Source: Bacteroidota bacterium (lineage in GTDB: Bacteria > Bacteroidota > Bacteroidia > Flavobacteriales_F > PHOS-HE28). Taken from it: a stretch of DNA of 25,505 bases. The stretch spans positions 1-25,505 of the forward strand of contig JAEZDL010000044.1 of assembly GCA_023418095.1 (NCBI GenBank), written 5' to 3'. The notes beneath the pieces were generated by a model. The model saw only the letters and a list, made by a program, of their open reading frames with translations. It did no database searches and was not told where the DNA came from. The translations under genes were made by a program, and so were the position numbers. Below, in pieces: positions 6,350-13,475 of this stretch (positions are counted from its first letter, which is position 1; each line of letters opens with the position of its first letter).

Positions 6350-6815
6350 ATGCGCCTCCTTCCCCTCCTCTTCACCCTTCTCTCCTTCTCACTCCACGCG
6401 CAGACCGAGCGGGAAAAAGAACTCCTCTCGGTCGTCGATCGGTTCTTTCAGGCCATGGCCGATCGGGATACGCTCGCGCTCGATTCGATCCTCACTCCGG
6501 AAGGTGTGTTCTACGCGATCCCGATCGCATCGGAGAAAGGGCCGCGCGCGGTTTCGCACCGCAGTTTCATCAGCGACATGGGGAAAGGCAGCGAAAAATT
6601 ACTGGAGCGCTACTGGGAGCCGGAGGTTTGGATCGGAAATGGGATCGCCACCCTGCGAGCACCGTACCGACTTTCATGCGGACGGCAAATTCAGCCATTG
6701 CGGGATCGATGTATTCAACCTGGTGCGCATGCCCGATGGCTGGAAGATCAGCGGCGGCATGTTCACTATGCAGCGCGAAGGTTGTGCGGAAAGCCCACTG
6801 GGGGTGGTAGAGTGA
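6350..6815 (+). pseudogene. NTF2/SnoaL-like exported protein, frameshifted
   Basis: ATG 6350 starts a signal peptide (MRLLPLLFTLLSFSLHAQ) followed by a cone-fold NTF2-like domain of the DUF4440/SnoaL type: VVDRFFQAMADRDTLALDSILT, WIGNGIATLRAPY, then in the +1 frame DFHADGKFSHCGIDVFNLVRMP and DGWKISGGMFTMQR, ending at 6815. The two halves join exactly at Y-D if one C of the CC at 6667-6668 is removed, so a single-base insertion breaks the gene. As read, translation continues out of frame to a stop near 6826 with a nonsense tail. Intact length would be about 154 residues. Substrate and role are unknown; these domains are found in both enzymes and binding proteins. A sequencing error is possible. 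Confidence 0.8.
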
Positions 6816-6851
6816 AAGGATGGTAATACCCTTCTAAGCCGATCCAAGTTT

Positions 6852-6859
6852 TACATTCG
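6852..6859 (+). promoter_or_regulatory. -7 box of T9SS type A gene
   Basis: TACATTCG fits TAnnTTYG and ends 6 bases before ATG 6866. This supports that start over the GTG at 6863. Confidence 0.5.
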
Positions 6860-6865
6860 TAAGTG

Positions 6866-8476
6866 ATGAAGATCTTCATCTGGCTTATTTTCCTTGTTTC
6901 CTCTGTACCGTCAGTTAGCGGCCAAGCCTATCTTGATCACTTCGTTACGGGTGGCGCGGAGGAAGGTTATGGAAATCGCAACATGGCGTACGATTCGAAT
7001 GGGTCGCTCTATGTAGTCGGTTCATTCAATGGAATTTACGACGTTGCAGGCGCAACGATCAGTAGTTCATACAATTCAGCTATTTATCTGGCGAAATTCA
7101 ACTCAGATGATCTCTCTTTAATTTGGCTGCAACGTGTGGCTGAGTCAAGTGCCTTGTTCCTGAAATCATCCATTGCTGTGGATTCGGAAAATAATTTGAT
7201 CGTTGGAATCGGTTTCGAGAATGATCTGATCTTATTTAATGACTCTGTAGTTATTCCTAATCAGGAGAGCGTTCAATTAATTAAACTTGCTTCTGACGGT
7301 GAGAAAATATGGTCATATGAAATTGAAGCTGACGCACTGGGGAATAAAGGTGTACGATGTGATGCTCTAAATAATATCGTCGTAACCGGGACCTTGAACG
7401 AGGATGTTTTCGTTGCGAAATATGATACTAATGGTTCTTTGACATGGAGCCGAAGAGGCGGAAGCCAGTCGTCATCGGACGATGGTTATTTTGTTGATGT
7501 GGATTCAGAAGGAAATGTTTATGCAAGTGGAAGGCTTAATCCAAGCAGCAGCATATATTTTGACAATTACCATGTTCAGATGCCTGTAAACGTTTACTCT
7601 GCATCATTTATAGCGAAGTATAATGCTGGGGGCATGATCCAATGGGTTCGATATGTATATTCCCAAACTTTCGCAAAGTTTGCATTCATCTCAAGTTTAC
7701 ACGTTTTGGAAAGCGATTCTGTAATAATGAGCGGCTGGTTCGATGAATCCTTGCTACGCTTCTCGAATGGTTTCTCTCCTGTCGGTAATAATCAATCAGG
7801 TTTTTCCGCAGGATTTCTGACCTGTTTTGCCCCTGATGGCAACCGTGTCTGGGCGCGCAAACTTCATAATAATACCAATGGTTATGACGGTGGCGTGAAT
7901 GGGCTTACCTCAATCGCGAATAACATCTACCTCACGGATCAATTTGAAGGCACGATCACATTTGATACTGCTGCGTATGCGGCCGAGGAAAGTGATCTTT
8001 TGCTGGAACGGTATGATCCAAATGGGAACTTGATGTCCTCGATGCAAATAGGTGGTGATGGTTTTGACATTGCCTCAGAGCTTCTTATTGCAGGCTCATT
8101 GATCTATATTCTAGGGGCCACGGAGAGTCAACCATTCCATGTGGGCAATGATTCATTCGAGATCGATCATCCAATGAGCATGTTCGTGATCAGCTTGACC
8201 GACAACTTCGTAGATCTTCCTGAAATCAACGCATCTACTGAACAGCTCGGCATCTTCCCAAACCCGAATAACGGAAGCTTCATTGTGATTCATCCAAACA
8301 GTGAAGGGGAACTATTTGTCAAGGATATTGGCGGTAAGGTCATCACCTCATTCCCAATCTCATCTTCAGAGATATCTGAAGATATCAAGCTAGATCTTCG
8401 ATCGGGAGTCTATTTTCTTACAATGACGACCGAAAACCGGGCATACAGTTCCAGGTTCGTAGTCACTTCACCGTGA
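6866..8476 (+). CDS. Secreted beta-propeller-like protein, T9SS type A
   Basis: A 536-residue secreted protein. It has a signal peptide (about residues 1-20, ending VSGQ), a body of repeated strands with units such as AYDSNGSLYVVGSFNG, VDSEGNVYASGRL and AKYNAGGMIQWVRY, as in SBBP/beta-propeller proteins, and a C-terminal sorting domain. The last 75 residues (LGIFPNPNNGSF, LFVKDIGGKVI, LDLRSGVYFLTM, RFVV) are a type A type-IX-secretion signal, so the protein should be exported through the T9SS and attached to or released from the surface. The gene is AT-richer than its neighbours and lacks CGATCG until 8399, which may mark foreign origin. Its end overlaps the convergent DUF1599 gene by 14 bases. 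Binding target unknown. Confidence 0.88.
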   Translation: MKIFIWLIFLVSSVPSVSGQAYLDHFVTGGAEEGYGNRNMAYDSNGSLYVVGSFNGIYDVAGATISSSYNSAIYLAKFNSDDLSLIWLQRVAESSALFLKSSIAVDSENNLIVGIGFENDLILFNDSVVIPNQESVQLIKLASDGEKIWSYEIEADALGNKGVRCDALNNIVVTGTLNEDVFVAKYDTNGSLTWSRRGGSQSSSDDGYFVDVDSEGNVYASGRLNPSSSIYFDNYHVQMPVNVYSASFIAKYNAGGMIQWVRYVYSQTFAKFAFISSLHVLESDSVIMSGWFDESLLRFSNGFSPVGNNQSGFSAGFLTCFAPDGNRVWARKLHNNTNGYDGGVNGLTSIANNIYLTDQFEGTITFDTAAYAAEESDLLLERYDPNGNLMSSMQIGGDGFDIASELLIAGSLIYILGATESQPFHVGNDSFEIDHPMSMFVISLTDNFVDLPEINASTEQLGIFPNPNNGSFIVIHPNSEGELFVKDIGGKVITSFPISSSEISEDIKLDLRSGVYFLTMTTENRAYSSRFVVTSP

Positions 8477-9023
8477 TCCTATCAGCCTCCTCCCCCATCA
8501 AGATCATCGCGAACACCGCGTAATTGATGATGTCCAGGAAATTGGCATCGATGCCTTCGCTTGCTTCGGTGGCGCCTTTGTTGTCTTCGATCTGTTTGAT
8601 CCGCAGCAGTTTCATCAGGATAAGATCCACCAGTGAGCTGATGCGCATGCTGCGCCAGGCTTCGCCGTAGTCGTGGTTCTTGCGCTGCATCAACTCCTCG
8701 GCCTGCTTCACTTTTGCACGCACTTTCTGTGCTGCGGTCGCGCCATCCAGATCGGGTTCCTGCGGCACGCCAAGATCCAGCTGCACCAGCGCCATGGCCG
8801 CATAGTTGATGATGCCGATCAGCTCCGGCCGGACCCCTTCGCCCACCTTGCTTTCGCCCACTTCCTGTAGGGTACGTATCCGTTGCGCTTTTATTAAGAT
8901 CTGATCGGTGAGCGAGGGCACGCGCATGATCCGCCACGCGGCGCCATAGTCGCGCGCCTTCCGCTCGAAAAGATCCATGCATTCGCGTACCACTTGATCG
9001 TATTGCTGGAGGGTGTTGTGCAT
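8463..9023 (-). CDS. DUF1599 protein, two-domain
   Basis: A 186-residue all-helical protein made of two copies of the DUF1599 domain. Unit one has the RKARDYGAAWRIMR, SLTDQILIKAQRI and IIGINYAAMALV-like segments; unit two repeats them as RKNHDYGEAWRSMR, SLVDLILMKLLRI and DIINYAVFAMIL. The family is distantly related to all-alpha NTP pyrophosphatases, and its function is not established. I chose ATG 9021-9023 since MHNTLQQYDQ is the usual family start; the open frame runs to 9080, but that would lie upstream of the TATCTTCG box at 9065-9072. It is divergent from folP, a pairing I remember as common in Flavobacteria. Confidence 0.85.
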   Translation of the reverse strand: MHNTLQQYDQVVRECMDLFERKARDYGAAWRIMRVPSLTDQILIKAQRIRTLQEVGESKVGEGVRPELIGIINYAAMALVQLDLGVPQEPDLDGATAAQKVRAKVKQAEELMQRKNHDYGEAWRSMRISSLVDLILMKLLRIKQIEDNKGATEASEGIDANFLDIINYAVFAMILMGEEADRITVK

Positions 9024-9038
9024 GCGTGAAGGAAACGG

Positions 9039-9046
9039 GAACTTCG
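9039..9046 (+). promoter_or_regulatory. -7-like box of folP
   Basis: GAACTTCG fits nAnnTTYG and ends 7 bases before ATG 9054. It supports that start codon. Confidence 0.4.
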
Positions 9047-9053
9047 GGGCGGG

Positions 9054-9908
9054 ATGGATCGCGGCGAAGATATCGTACAACCCCTAAGCTGGCGGATCGG
9101 CGGCAGGCTGGTCGAGCCTCGGTTCCCCATGGTGATGGGGATCTTGAACGTGACACCGGATTCCTTCCACGCCGCGAGCCGCGTAGACCCGAATGAAGCG
9201 CTGCGTGAGGCCGAAGCGATGCTCAAGGCCGGTGCTCCGATCCTTGATCTGGGCGGTGCGAGCACACGTCCGGGAGCGCAGGAAATTCCGATCGAAGAGG
9301 AACTGGAGCGCGTGATCCCCGCGATCGGATCGATCAACCGAGAATTTCCCGAAGCGTTGATCAGCATCGATACCTACCGTTCCCAAGTCGCCAAAGCTGC
9401 GGTGGAAGCCGGCGCTGGAATGGTGAACGACATAGGTGCCGGTCTCCTCGATCCGGCGATGCTGGAGACCGTTGCGAAACTGAATGTTCCGTACGTGCTG
9501 ATGCACATGCAAGGCACGCCGCGCACGATGCAGAAAGATCCACAGTATGCCGATGTGGTGAAGGAAGTGGTGCTTTTTCTGAGTCAGCGGCTGAACGCTG
9601 CGCGCGCCGCGGGCATCGCCGATGTGATCGTAGATCCAGGTTTCGGTTTCGGGAAGAACACCGATCACAATTTCCAGTTGCTGAAAGGGATCGCTTCGAT
9701 CCGGATGCTTGGTGTTCCGATGCTGATCGGACTTTCGCGAAAAAGGATGATCAACGAAGTATTGGGCACCACACCAGCGCAAGCGTTGAATGGAACTTCG
9801 ATCTTGAATACGATCGCGTTGCTGAACGGCGCGCACATCCTGCGCGTTCACGATGTGAAGGAAGCGGTGGAATGTGTGAAGCTGATCGAGCGCTACAGAT
9901 CGATCTAG
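9054..9908 (+). CDS. folP: Dihydropteroate synthase
   Basis: FolP joins 4-aminobenzoate to 6-hydroxymethyl-dihydropterin diphosphate to form dihydropteroate in folate synthesis; it is the sulfonamide target. All family blocks are present: MGILNVTPDSF (residues 28-38), DLGGASTRPGA (65-75), ISIDTYRS, MVNDIGAG, YVLMHMQGTP, VDPGFGFGK, LIGLSRKRM and the C-terminal ILRVHDVKEA. The TIM-barrel length of 284 residues is normal. The start at ATG 9054 gives an N-terminus about 15 residues longer than the core needs but is supported by a -7-like box 7 bases upstream. Its TAG stop shares the palindrome CTAG with the stop of the convergent gene at 9905. The gene is divergent from DUF1599. Confidence 0.96.
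   Translation: MDRGEDIVQPLSWRIGGRLVEPRFPMVMGILNVTPDSFHAASRVDPNEALREAEAMLKAGAPILDLGGASTRPGAQEIPIEEELERVIPAIGSINREFPEALISIDTYRSQVAKAAVEAGAGMVNDIGAGLLDPAMLETVAKLNVPYVLMHMQGTPRTMQKDPQYADVVKEVVLFLSQRLNAARAAGIADVIVDPGFGFGKNTDHNFQLLKGIASIRMLGVPMLIGLSRKRMINEVLGTTPAQALNGTSILNTIALLNGAHILRVHDVKEAVECVKLIERYRSI
9065..9072 (-). promoter_or_regulatory. -7 box of DUF1599 gene
   Basis: The minus strand reads TATCTTCG (TAnnTTYG). The start codon is 41 bases downstream, so this gene would have a true leader, unlike most genes here. The box lies inside the start of folP. Confidence 0.4.
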
Positions 9909-10474
9909 AAATGCGCCTCTTTGCGCTTCTTCCGATCGGACTTGCTCGCTTCTTCGCGAGCAGCTTTTTTGCGGGCCTGTAGTTCACGCTCGTACGCGAT
10001 CATCACGCGGATCAACTGCGGTTTACGTGCGTCTGTGTAATCCACGTTCCAATTCAAGTTGCGCACGGAATGTTTGTATTCGGCCCGGCCCACCGGCTCA
10101 TTGAAAATGCTCAGATCGAACCCATCGATGTGCTTGAACATGCTCATCTGCAGATCCATTTCGAAGAACGGTACATCGGGGAAGAGCGGGATCTCGCGCG
10201 CATCGATCGCCACGAACTTGGTCACCATTCCTTCGCGCTTGAAGTGGATCTCGTACGCGTAACCGCGCTCCAGGAAAAGCTCGTATTTCCCGTTCCACGT
10301 GGTACTGATCGTTTCGCGTTCGATGCTGTCCTTCACCAGCATCACCTGCACATTGCGGATCGGTTGGCCACTGAAATGATCGGTGACCACGCCATATACA
10401 TGAATGTGGAACGCCGAAGCCGGAGCGGCCAGGCAAAGGCCGATCAAGAGAAGGAAAAGTCCGCCGATCCGCAT
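9905..10474 (-). CDS. Exported protein with carboxypeptidase-regulatory-like domain
   Basis: A 189-residue product with a signal peptide (MRIGGLFLLLIGLCLAAPASA). A single beta-sandwich follows (about residues 24-95): HIHVYGVVTDHFSGQPIRNVQVMLV, then WNGKYELFLERGYAYEIHFKREG, the pattern of carboxypeptidase D regulatory-like (transthyretin-like) domains. The C-terminal quarter is highly basic and helical (ERELQARKKAAREEASKSDRKKRKE). It may bind a surface or cell-wall component; no specific role can be assigned. ATG 10472-10474 is 7 bases from a perfect -7 box TAAATTTG. Its stop overlaps that of folP in the shared CTAG. Confidence 0.75.
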   Translation of the reverse strand: MRIGGLFLLLIGLCLAAPASAFHIHVYGVVTDHFSGQPIRNVQVMLVKDSIERETISTTWNGKYELFLERGYAYEIHFKREGMVTKFVAIDAREIPLFPDVPFFEMDLQMSMFKHIDGFDLSIFNEPVGRAEYKHSVRNLNWNVDYTDARKPQLIRVMIAYERELQARKKAAREEASKSDRKKRKEAHF

Positions 10475-10481
10475 GAGTCCT

Positions 10482-10489
10482 CAAATTTA
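10482..10489 (-). promoter_or_regulatory. -7 box of exported protein gene
   Basis: The minus strand reads TAAATTTG, a perfect TAnnTTTG, ending 7 bases before the ATG at 10474. Confidence 0.6.
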
Positions 10490-10528
10490 GGAAGTCCGCT
10501 GCAGCTGGCGATCACACGGGTGCCGCGC

Positions 10529-10536
10529 TAATTTTG
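10529..10536 (+). promoter_or_regulatory. -7 box of first cyclase gene
   Basis: TAATTTTG is a perfect TAnnTTTG, ending 7 bases before ATG 10544. Confidence 0.6.
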
Positions 10537-10543
10537 GGCAGGC

Positions 10544-11656
10544 ATGGAAGCTCTTGCACGAACACGACTGCGACTGAAGCGCACGCTGCGGATCACTGTG
10601 GCGTGGGTCGTGGTTGGTGCGATCGCTGCCCTGTTCGAGCACATTGTCCTCATGGATCATGGCATGCCCAGCGACTTAAGGCAACGGCTGGATGAACGGG
10701 TCTTCAATTCACTGATCGCCGGACTTTTCGGTGCTGGGGTTTACATCTTCCTGCTTCGTGACCGGCTGCGGAAATTGCCTTATTTCAGCGCGCTTGCGAT
10801 CGTAGCGGTCGTGATGGTGCCGGTGGTGATCATGGTGGGATCATGGTGGCCATGGCTTTGGAAACGCGAGACCGGCGATCCGATCGAGCGGATCCTGAGC
10901 CTCCGGTTCGTTGGGCAATACATCTTCTGGACCGGCTTGATGGGCGCGACGATGTTGCTGGTGCGATTGAACGATCAGTACAACAACGGTGCGCTCGGTT
11001 TCCTGTCAGGCCGCTACTTCAAGCCGCGGCAGGAAATGCGGATCTTCATGTTCCTGGACATGCATTCCTCCACCACGATCGCTGAAAAGCTTGGTCACCG
11101 CAAGTACTTCAAGCTCCTGAACGAACTCTTCACGGATATTTCCGATCCGATCGTTTATTCACGCGGCGAGATCTACCAATATGTGGGCGACGAGATCAGC
11201 GTAAGCTGGCCGCTGCGCAAAGGCGTTGGCCGGCAGCGCTGCATCCGCTGCTTTCTGGATATCAGGGAGAAATTGCGAAAGAAATCCGCTCACTACGAGA
11301 AGCGTTACGGGTTGATCCCCACGTTCAAGGCAGGCTTCCATTACGGCCGCGTGACCACCGGGGAAGTGGGATCGGTAAAGAAGGAACGGATCTACAGCGG
11401 CGATGTGGTGAATACCGCTGCTCGGATCCAGAACAGCTGCAACGATCACGGAGTGGATAACCTGATCTCCAAACAGTTGCTTGACGTTCTTCACCTTCCG
11501 GCGGAATTCCCGGTGCGCGAGATCGGAAGCATCAAGCTGCGTGGCCGCAACGAACCGATCAGTTTATGGACGCTTGTCGATCGGAACGAGGCCGGATCCG
11601 ATCGGACCGGAAGATCCATTTCATCTGAAAAGGCCGACCGAACGCTGGCGGGTTAG
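10544..11656 (+). CDS. Membrane class III nucleotide cyclase (Gln variant)
   Basis: A 370-residue protein with four hydrophobic helices (about residues 15-37, 53-71, 80-104, 121-142) and a cytoplasmic class III adenylate/guanylate cyclase domain (about 164-345). The metal-binding aspartates D172 (FLDMHSSTT) and D216 (YVGDE) are present, as are the transition-state pair N290/R294 in VVNTAARIQ. The position that normally holds the adenine-recognising lysine is Gln212 (IYQYVGD), so substrate preference is uncertain. The product would be cAMP or cGMP from ATP or GTP. The stop lies 1 base from the stop of a convergent paralogue. No cNMP effector is visible nearby. Confidence 0.9.
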   Translation: MEALARTRLRLKRTLRITVAWVVVGAIAALFEHIVLMDHGMPSDLRQRLDERVFNSLIAGLFGAGVYIFLLRDRLRKLPYFSALAIVAVVMVPVVIMVGSWWPWLWKRETGDPIERILSLRFVGQYIFWTGLMGATMLLVRLNDQYNNGALGFLSGRYFKPRQEMRIFMFLDMHSSTTIAEKLGHRKYFKLLNELFTDISDPIVYSRGEIYQYVGDEISVSWPLRKGVGRQRCIRCFLDIREKLRKKSAHYEKRYGLIPTFKAGFHYGRVTTGEVGSVKKERIYSGDVVNTAARIQNSCNDHGVDNLISKQLLDVLHLPAEFPVREIGSIKLRGRNEPISLWTLVDRNEAGSDRTGRSISSEKADRTLAG

Positions 11657-11657
11657 A

Positions 11658-12698
11658 TCACAGGTGTCTGGCTGTCCGGCTGATCTCATGAACGCGCACT
11701 TCGCGCTTGCGGCCTTTCACAGGTACGATATGCTGCGGCCCCACCATGAAGCGATCGCGCGCGTTGGGGAACAGTTCAAGCAATTCCGCTGAGACCAGAA
11801 TGTCCTTCTTCATGTCCTTCGTTACGCCAAGGATGCGATTTACGCTGTTCATCACATCGCCGCTGAGGTCGATCGCCCGTTTGATGTGGCCGACCTGGGC
11901 GGAGATCACGCGACCGGCATGCGCACCAGCCCGGAACTTGGGCACCGCACCGAATTCCCGCATCAATTCCTCGGAATGCTGCGCGATCCGTTCCGAGATG
12001 TCGAAATAAAGATCCAGCGCGTTGGAATGGCGCACACCGTTCTTGATCCGCCAGGTGAAGATCACTTCATCACCCACGTATTTATGGATATCCGCCTCAT
12101 TCCGAAGCACCGCATCGGTCATCAATGAATACGTGTGGTTGAGGAAACGGTAATACTTCAGATCGCCGAGTTTCTCGGCCAGCGCGGTGGATCCCACAAG
12201 GTCGATCGTGAGCACGATCCTGTCCTCGGCCTTTGGGTTCTCATACGCGCCGAAGAGCAGGCCCAGTAGCATCCGGCGTCCCATCAGTTCTTCGATCTGC
12301 ACTACGAGCAGCGCGATCGAGGTAACAACCACCACACGCAATGCGAGCTGGTAGAACTGGGACATCAAGAAGATCTCGTGTACGCGGAAGGGCTCATCAG
12401 CGATCAGGAAACGGAACCGATCCACGTCGATCTTGAATGCGACATAGATGATCACGATCGTGAGCAGGTTCACCAGGAGCACCTTGCCGATGAATTGAAC
12501 CAGGACCGCCAGTTGGCGGAAACGACGGCCGAAAAGGAATTCCTCCAGAATGCCGGTCCAGAGGCCGAGAAGCGCCCAGGCCCCGAGCATCCGGTTCACA
12601 TCATCGCCACTGAAGAGCGTGAGCACCCAGGCGACGATCGCCGCCACCAGCGCATACTTGAGCAGTTTGCGAAGCTTGTATCGGGTGATCGGCGTCAA
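11658..12698 (-). CDS. Membrane class III adenylate cyclase (Lys variant)
   Basis: A 346-residue paralogue of the convergent cyclase. Hydrophobic helices at about residues 12-30, 38-55, 68-88 and 112-135 precede the catalytic domain (about 157-335). D166 (TIDLVGST) and D210 (YVGDE) bind metals, K206 (HKYVGD) occupies the adenine-recognising position, and N283/R287 lie in VMNSVNRIL. This set predicts an active adenylate cyclase making cAMP. The start is TTG 12696-12698, chosen because the first residues run straight into the first helix and a TACTTTCG box ends 8 bases upstream. The two genes are tail to tail with 1 base between stops, which suggests an inverted ancient duplication or a selected pair. 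Confidence 0.88.
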   Translation of the reverse strand: MTPITRYKLRKLLKYALVAAIVAWVLTLFSGDDVNRMLGAWALLGLWTGILEEFLFGRRFRQLAVLVQFIGKVLLVNLLTIVIIYVAFKIDVDRFRFLIADEPFRVHEIFLMSQFYQLALRVVVVTSIALLVVQIEELMGRRMLLGLLFGAYENPKAEDRIVLTIDLVGSTALAEKLGDLKYYRFLNHTYSLMTDAVLRNEADIHKYVGDEVIFTWRIKNGVRHSNALDLYFDISERIAQHSEELMREFGAVPKFRAGAHAGRVISAQVGHIKRAIDLSGDVMNSVNRILGVTKDMKKDILVSAELLELFPNARDRFMVGPQHIVPVKGRKREVRVHEISRTARHL

Positions 12699-12706
12699 AT
12701 CGGCCG

Positions 12707-12714
12707 CGAAAGTA
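12707..12714 (-). promoter_or_regulatory. -7 box of second cyclase gene
   Basis: The minus strand reads TACTTTCG (TAnnTTYG), ending 8 bases before the TTG start at 12698. Confidence 0.45.
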
Positions 12715-12737
12715 CTCTCCGATCCACCGGGAGGTGT

Positions 12738-12745
12738 AACCTTTG
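12738..12745 (+). promoter_or_regulatory. -7-like box of methyltransferase gene
   Basis: AACCTTTG fits nAnnTTTG and ends 5 bases before the proposed GTG start at 12751. It is divergent to the cyclase promoter. Confidence 0.4.
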
Positions 12746-12750
12746 TGTTC

Positions 12751-13410
12751 GTGTTAGGTGAAGGCTTCTATCGCTGGCTCAGCCACCTCTGGCCGATAAC
12801 GATCAAAACAGCGGAAAGCCAGATGGGCCCGGTTTCGATCCGCTGGGAAAATGGCCATAAAGTGCTGAATTCCAAGAACGGAAATCAATCCTTCGGAAGT
12901 TTGCATGAAGTGTGGGTGATGACCTTCGAGGCGATCGGACTTGAAAAATTAAAGCCCGGATCGGTGTTGCTCCTTGGGCTTGGCGGTGGAAGCGTTCCGC
13001 ATATTCTTCGCGATCAATGGCAGATCGGTGCGCCGATCACGATCATCGAACTGGACCCGCAAATGATCCGGATAGCACGGGATCACTTCGGCTTAGGCGA
13101 CCTCGATAACATCACTATCATTCAAGGCGATGCGACCATTCAGTTGCATTCCTTGAAGAAGCGGTTCGACCTGATCGTTATCGACCTTTTCTCCGATCTG
13201 GATATGGCGCGCGGGGTGGAAACGAATGGTTTCGCGCACGCACTCCGGGATCGATGCAACGAGGGCGGAACGGTCTGCTTCAACACGGTCGCTTACGATC
13301 CGAAAAGCAATGTGCGCTGCGATCAGGTGCTCTCGCAATTGAAAAAAGTATTCTCGCAAGTCAACGAATTCAAGTTTGAAGGTGTCAATAGGGTGTTCGT
13401 CGCAAGTTGA
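12751..13410 (+). CDS. Spermidine-synthase-like methyltransferase
   Basis: A protein of about 219 residues with the Rossmann fold of spermidine synthase-like enzymes: VLLLGLGGGSVP (nucleotide or SAM loop), IIELD ending strand 2, IIQGDA, and DLIVIDLFSD. Polyamine synthases use decarboxylated SAM, but members of this short bacterial group are often annotated only as methyltransferase-like; no polyamine substrate can be claimed. The start is uncertain: GTG 12751 fits the family beginning (RWLSHLWPIT close to the N-terminus) and the -7-like box. The frame is open further upstream, but that part overlaps the divergent cyclase gene. No polyamine genes are nearby. Confidence 0.7.
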   Translation: MLGEGFYRWLSHLWPITIKTAESQMGPVSIRWENGHKVLNSKNGNQSFGSLHEVWVMTFEAIGLEKLKPGSVLLLGLGGGSVPHILRDQWQIGAPITIIELDPQMIRIARDHFGLGDLDNITIIQGDATIQLHSLKKRFDLIVIDLFSDLDMARGVETNGFAHALRDRCNEGGTVCFNTVAYDPKSNVRCDQVLSQLKKVFSQVNEFKFEGVNRVFVAS

Positions 13411-13453
13411 TCGCTTACCGTAGAGATCTGTAGGTAATGTGACCGGCAGGCCC

Positions 13454-13461
13454 GAAATTTG
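13454..13461 (+). promoter_or_regulatory. -7-like box of giant repeat protein gene
   Basis: GAAATTTG fits nAnnTTTG and ends 14 bases before ATG 13476. Confidence 0.35.
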
Positions 13462-13475
13462 TCATACGATCACGA

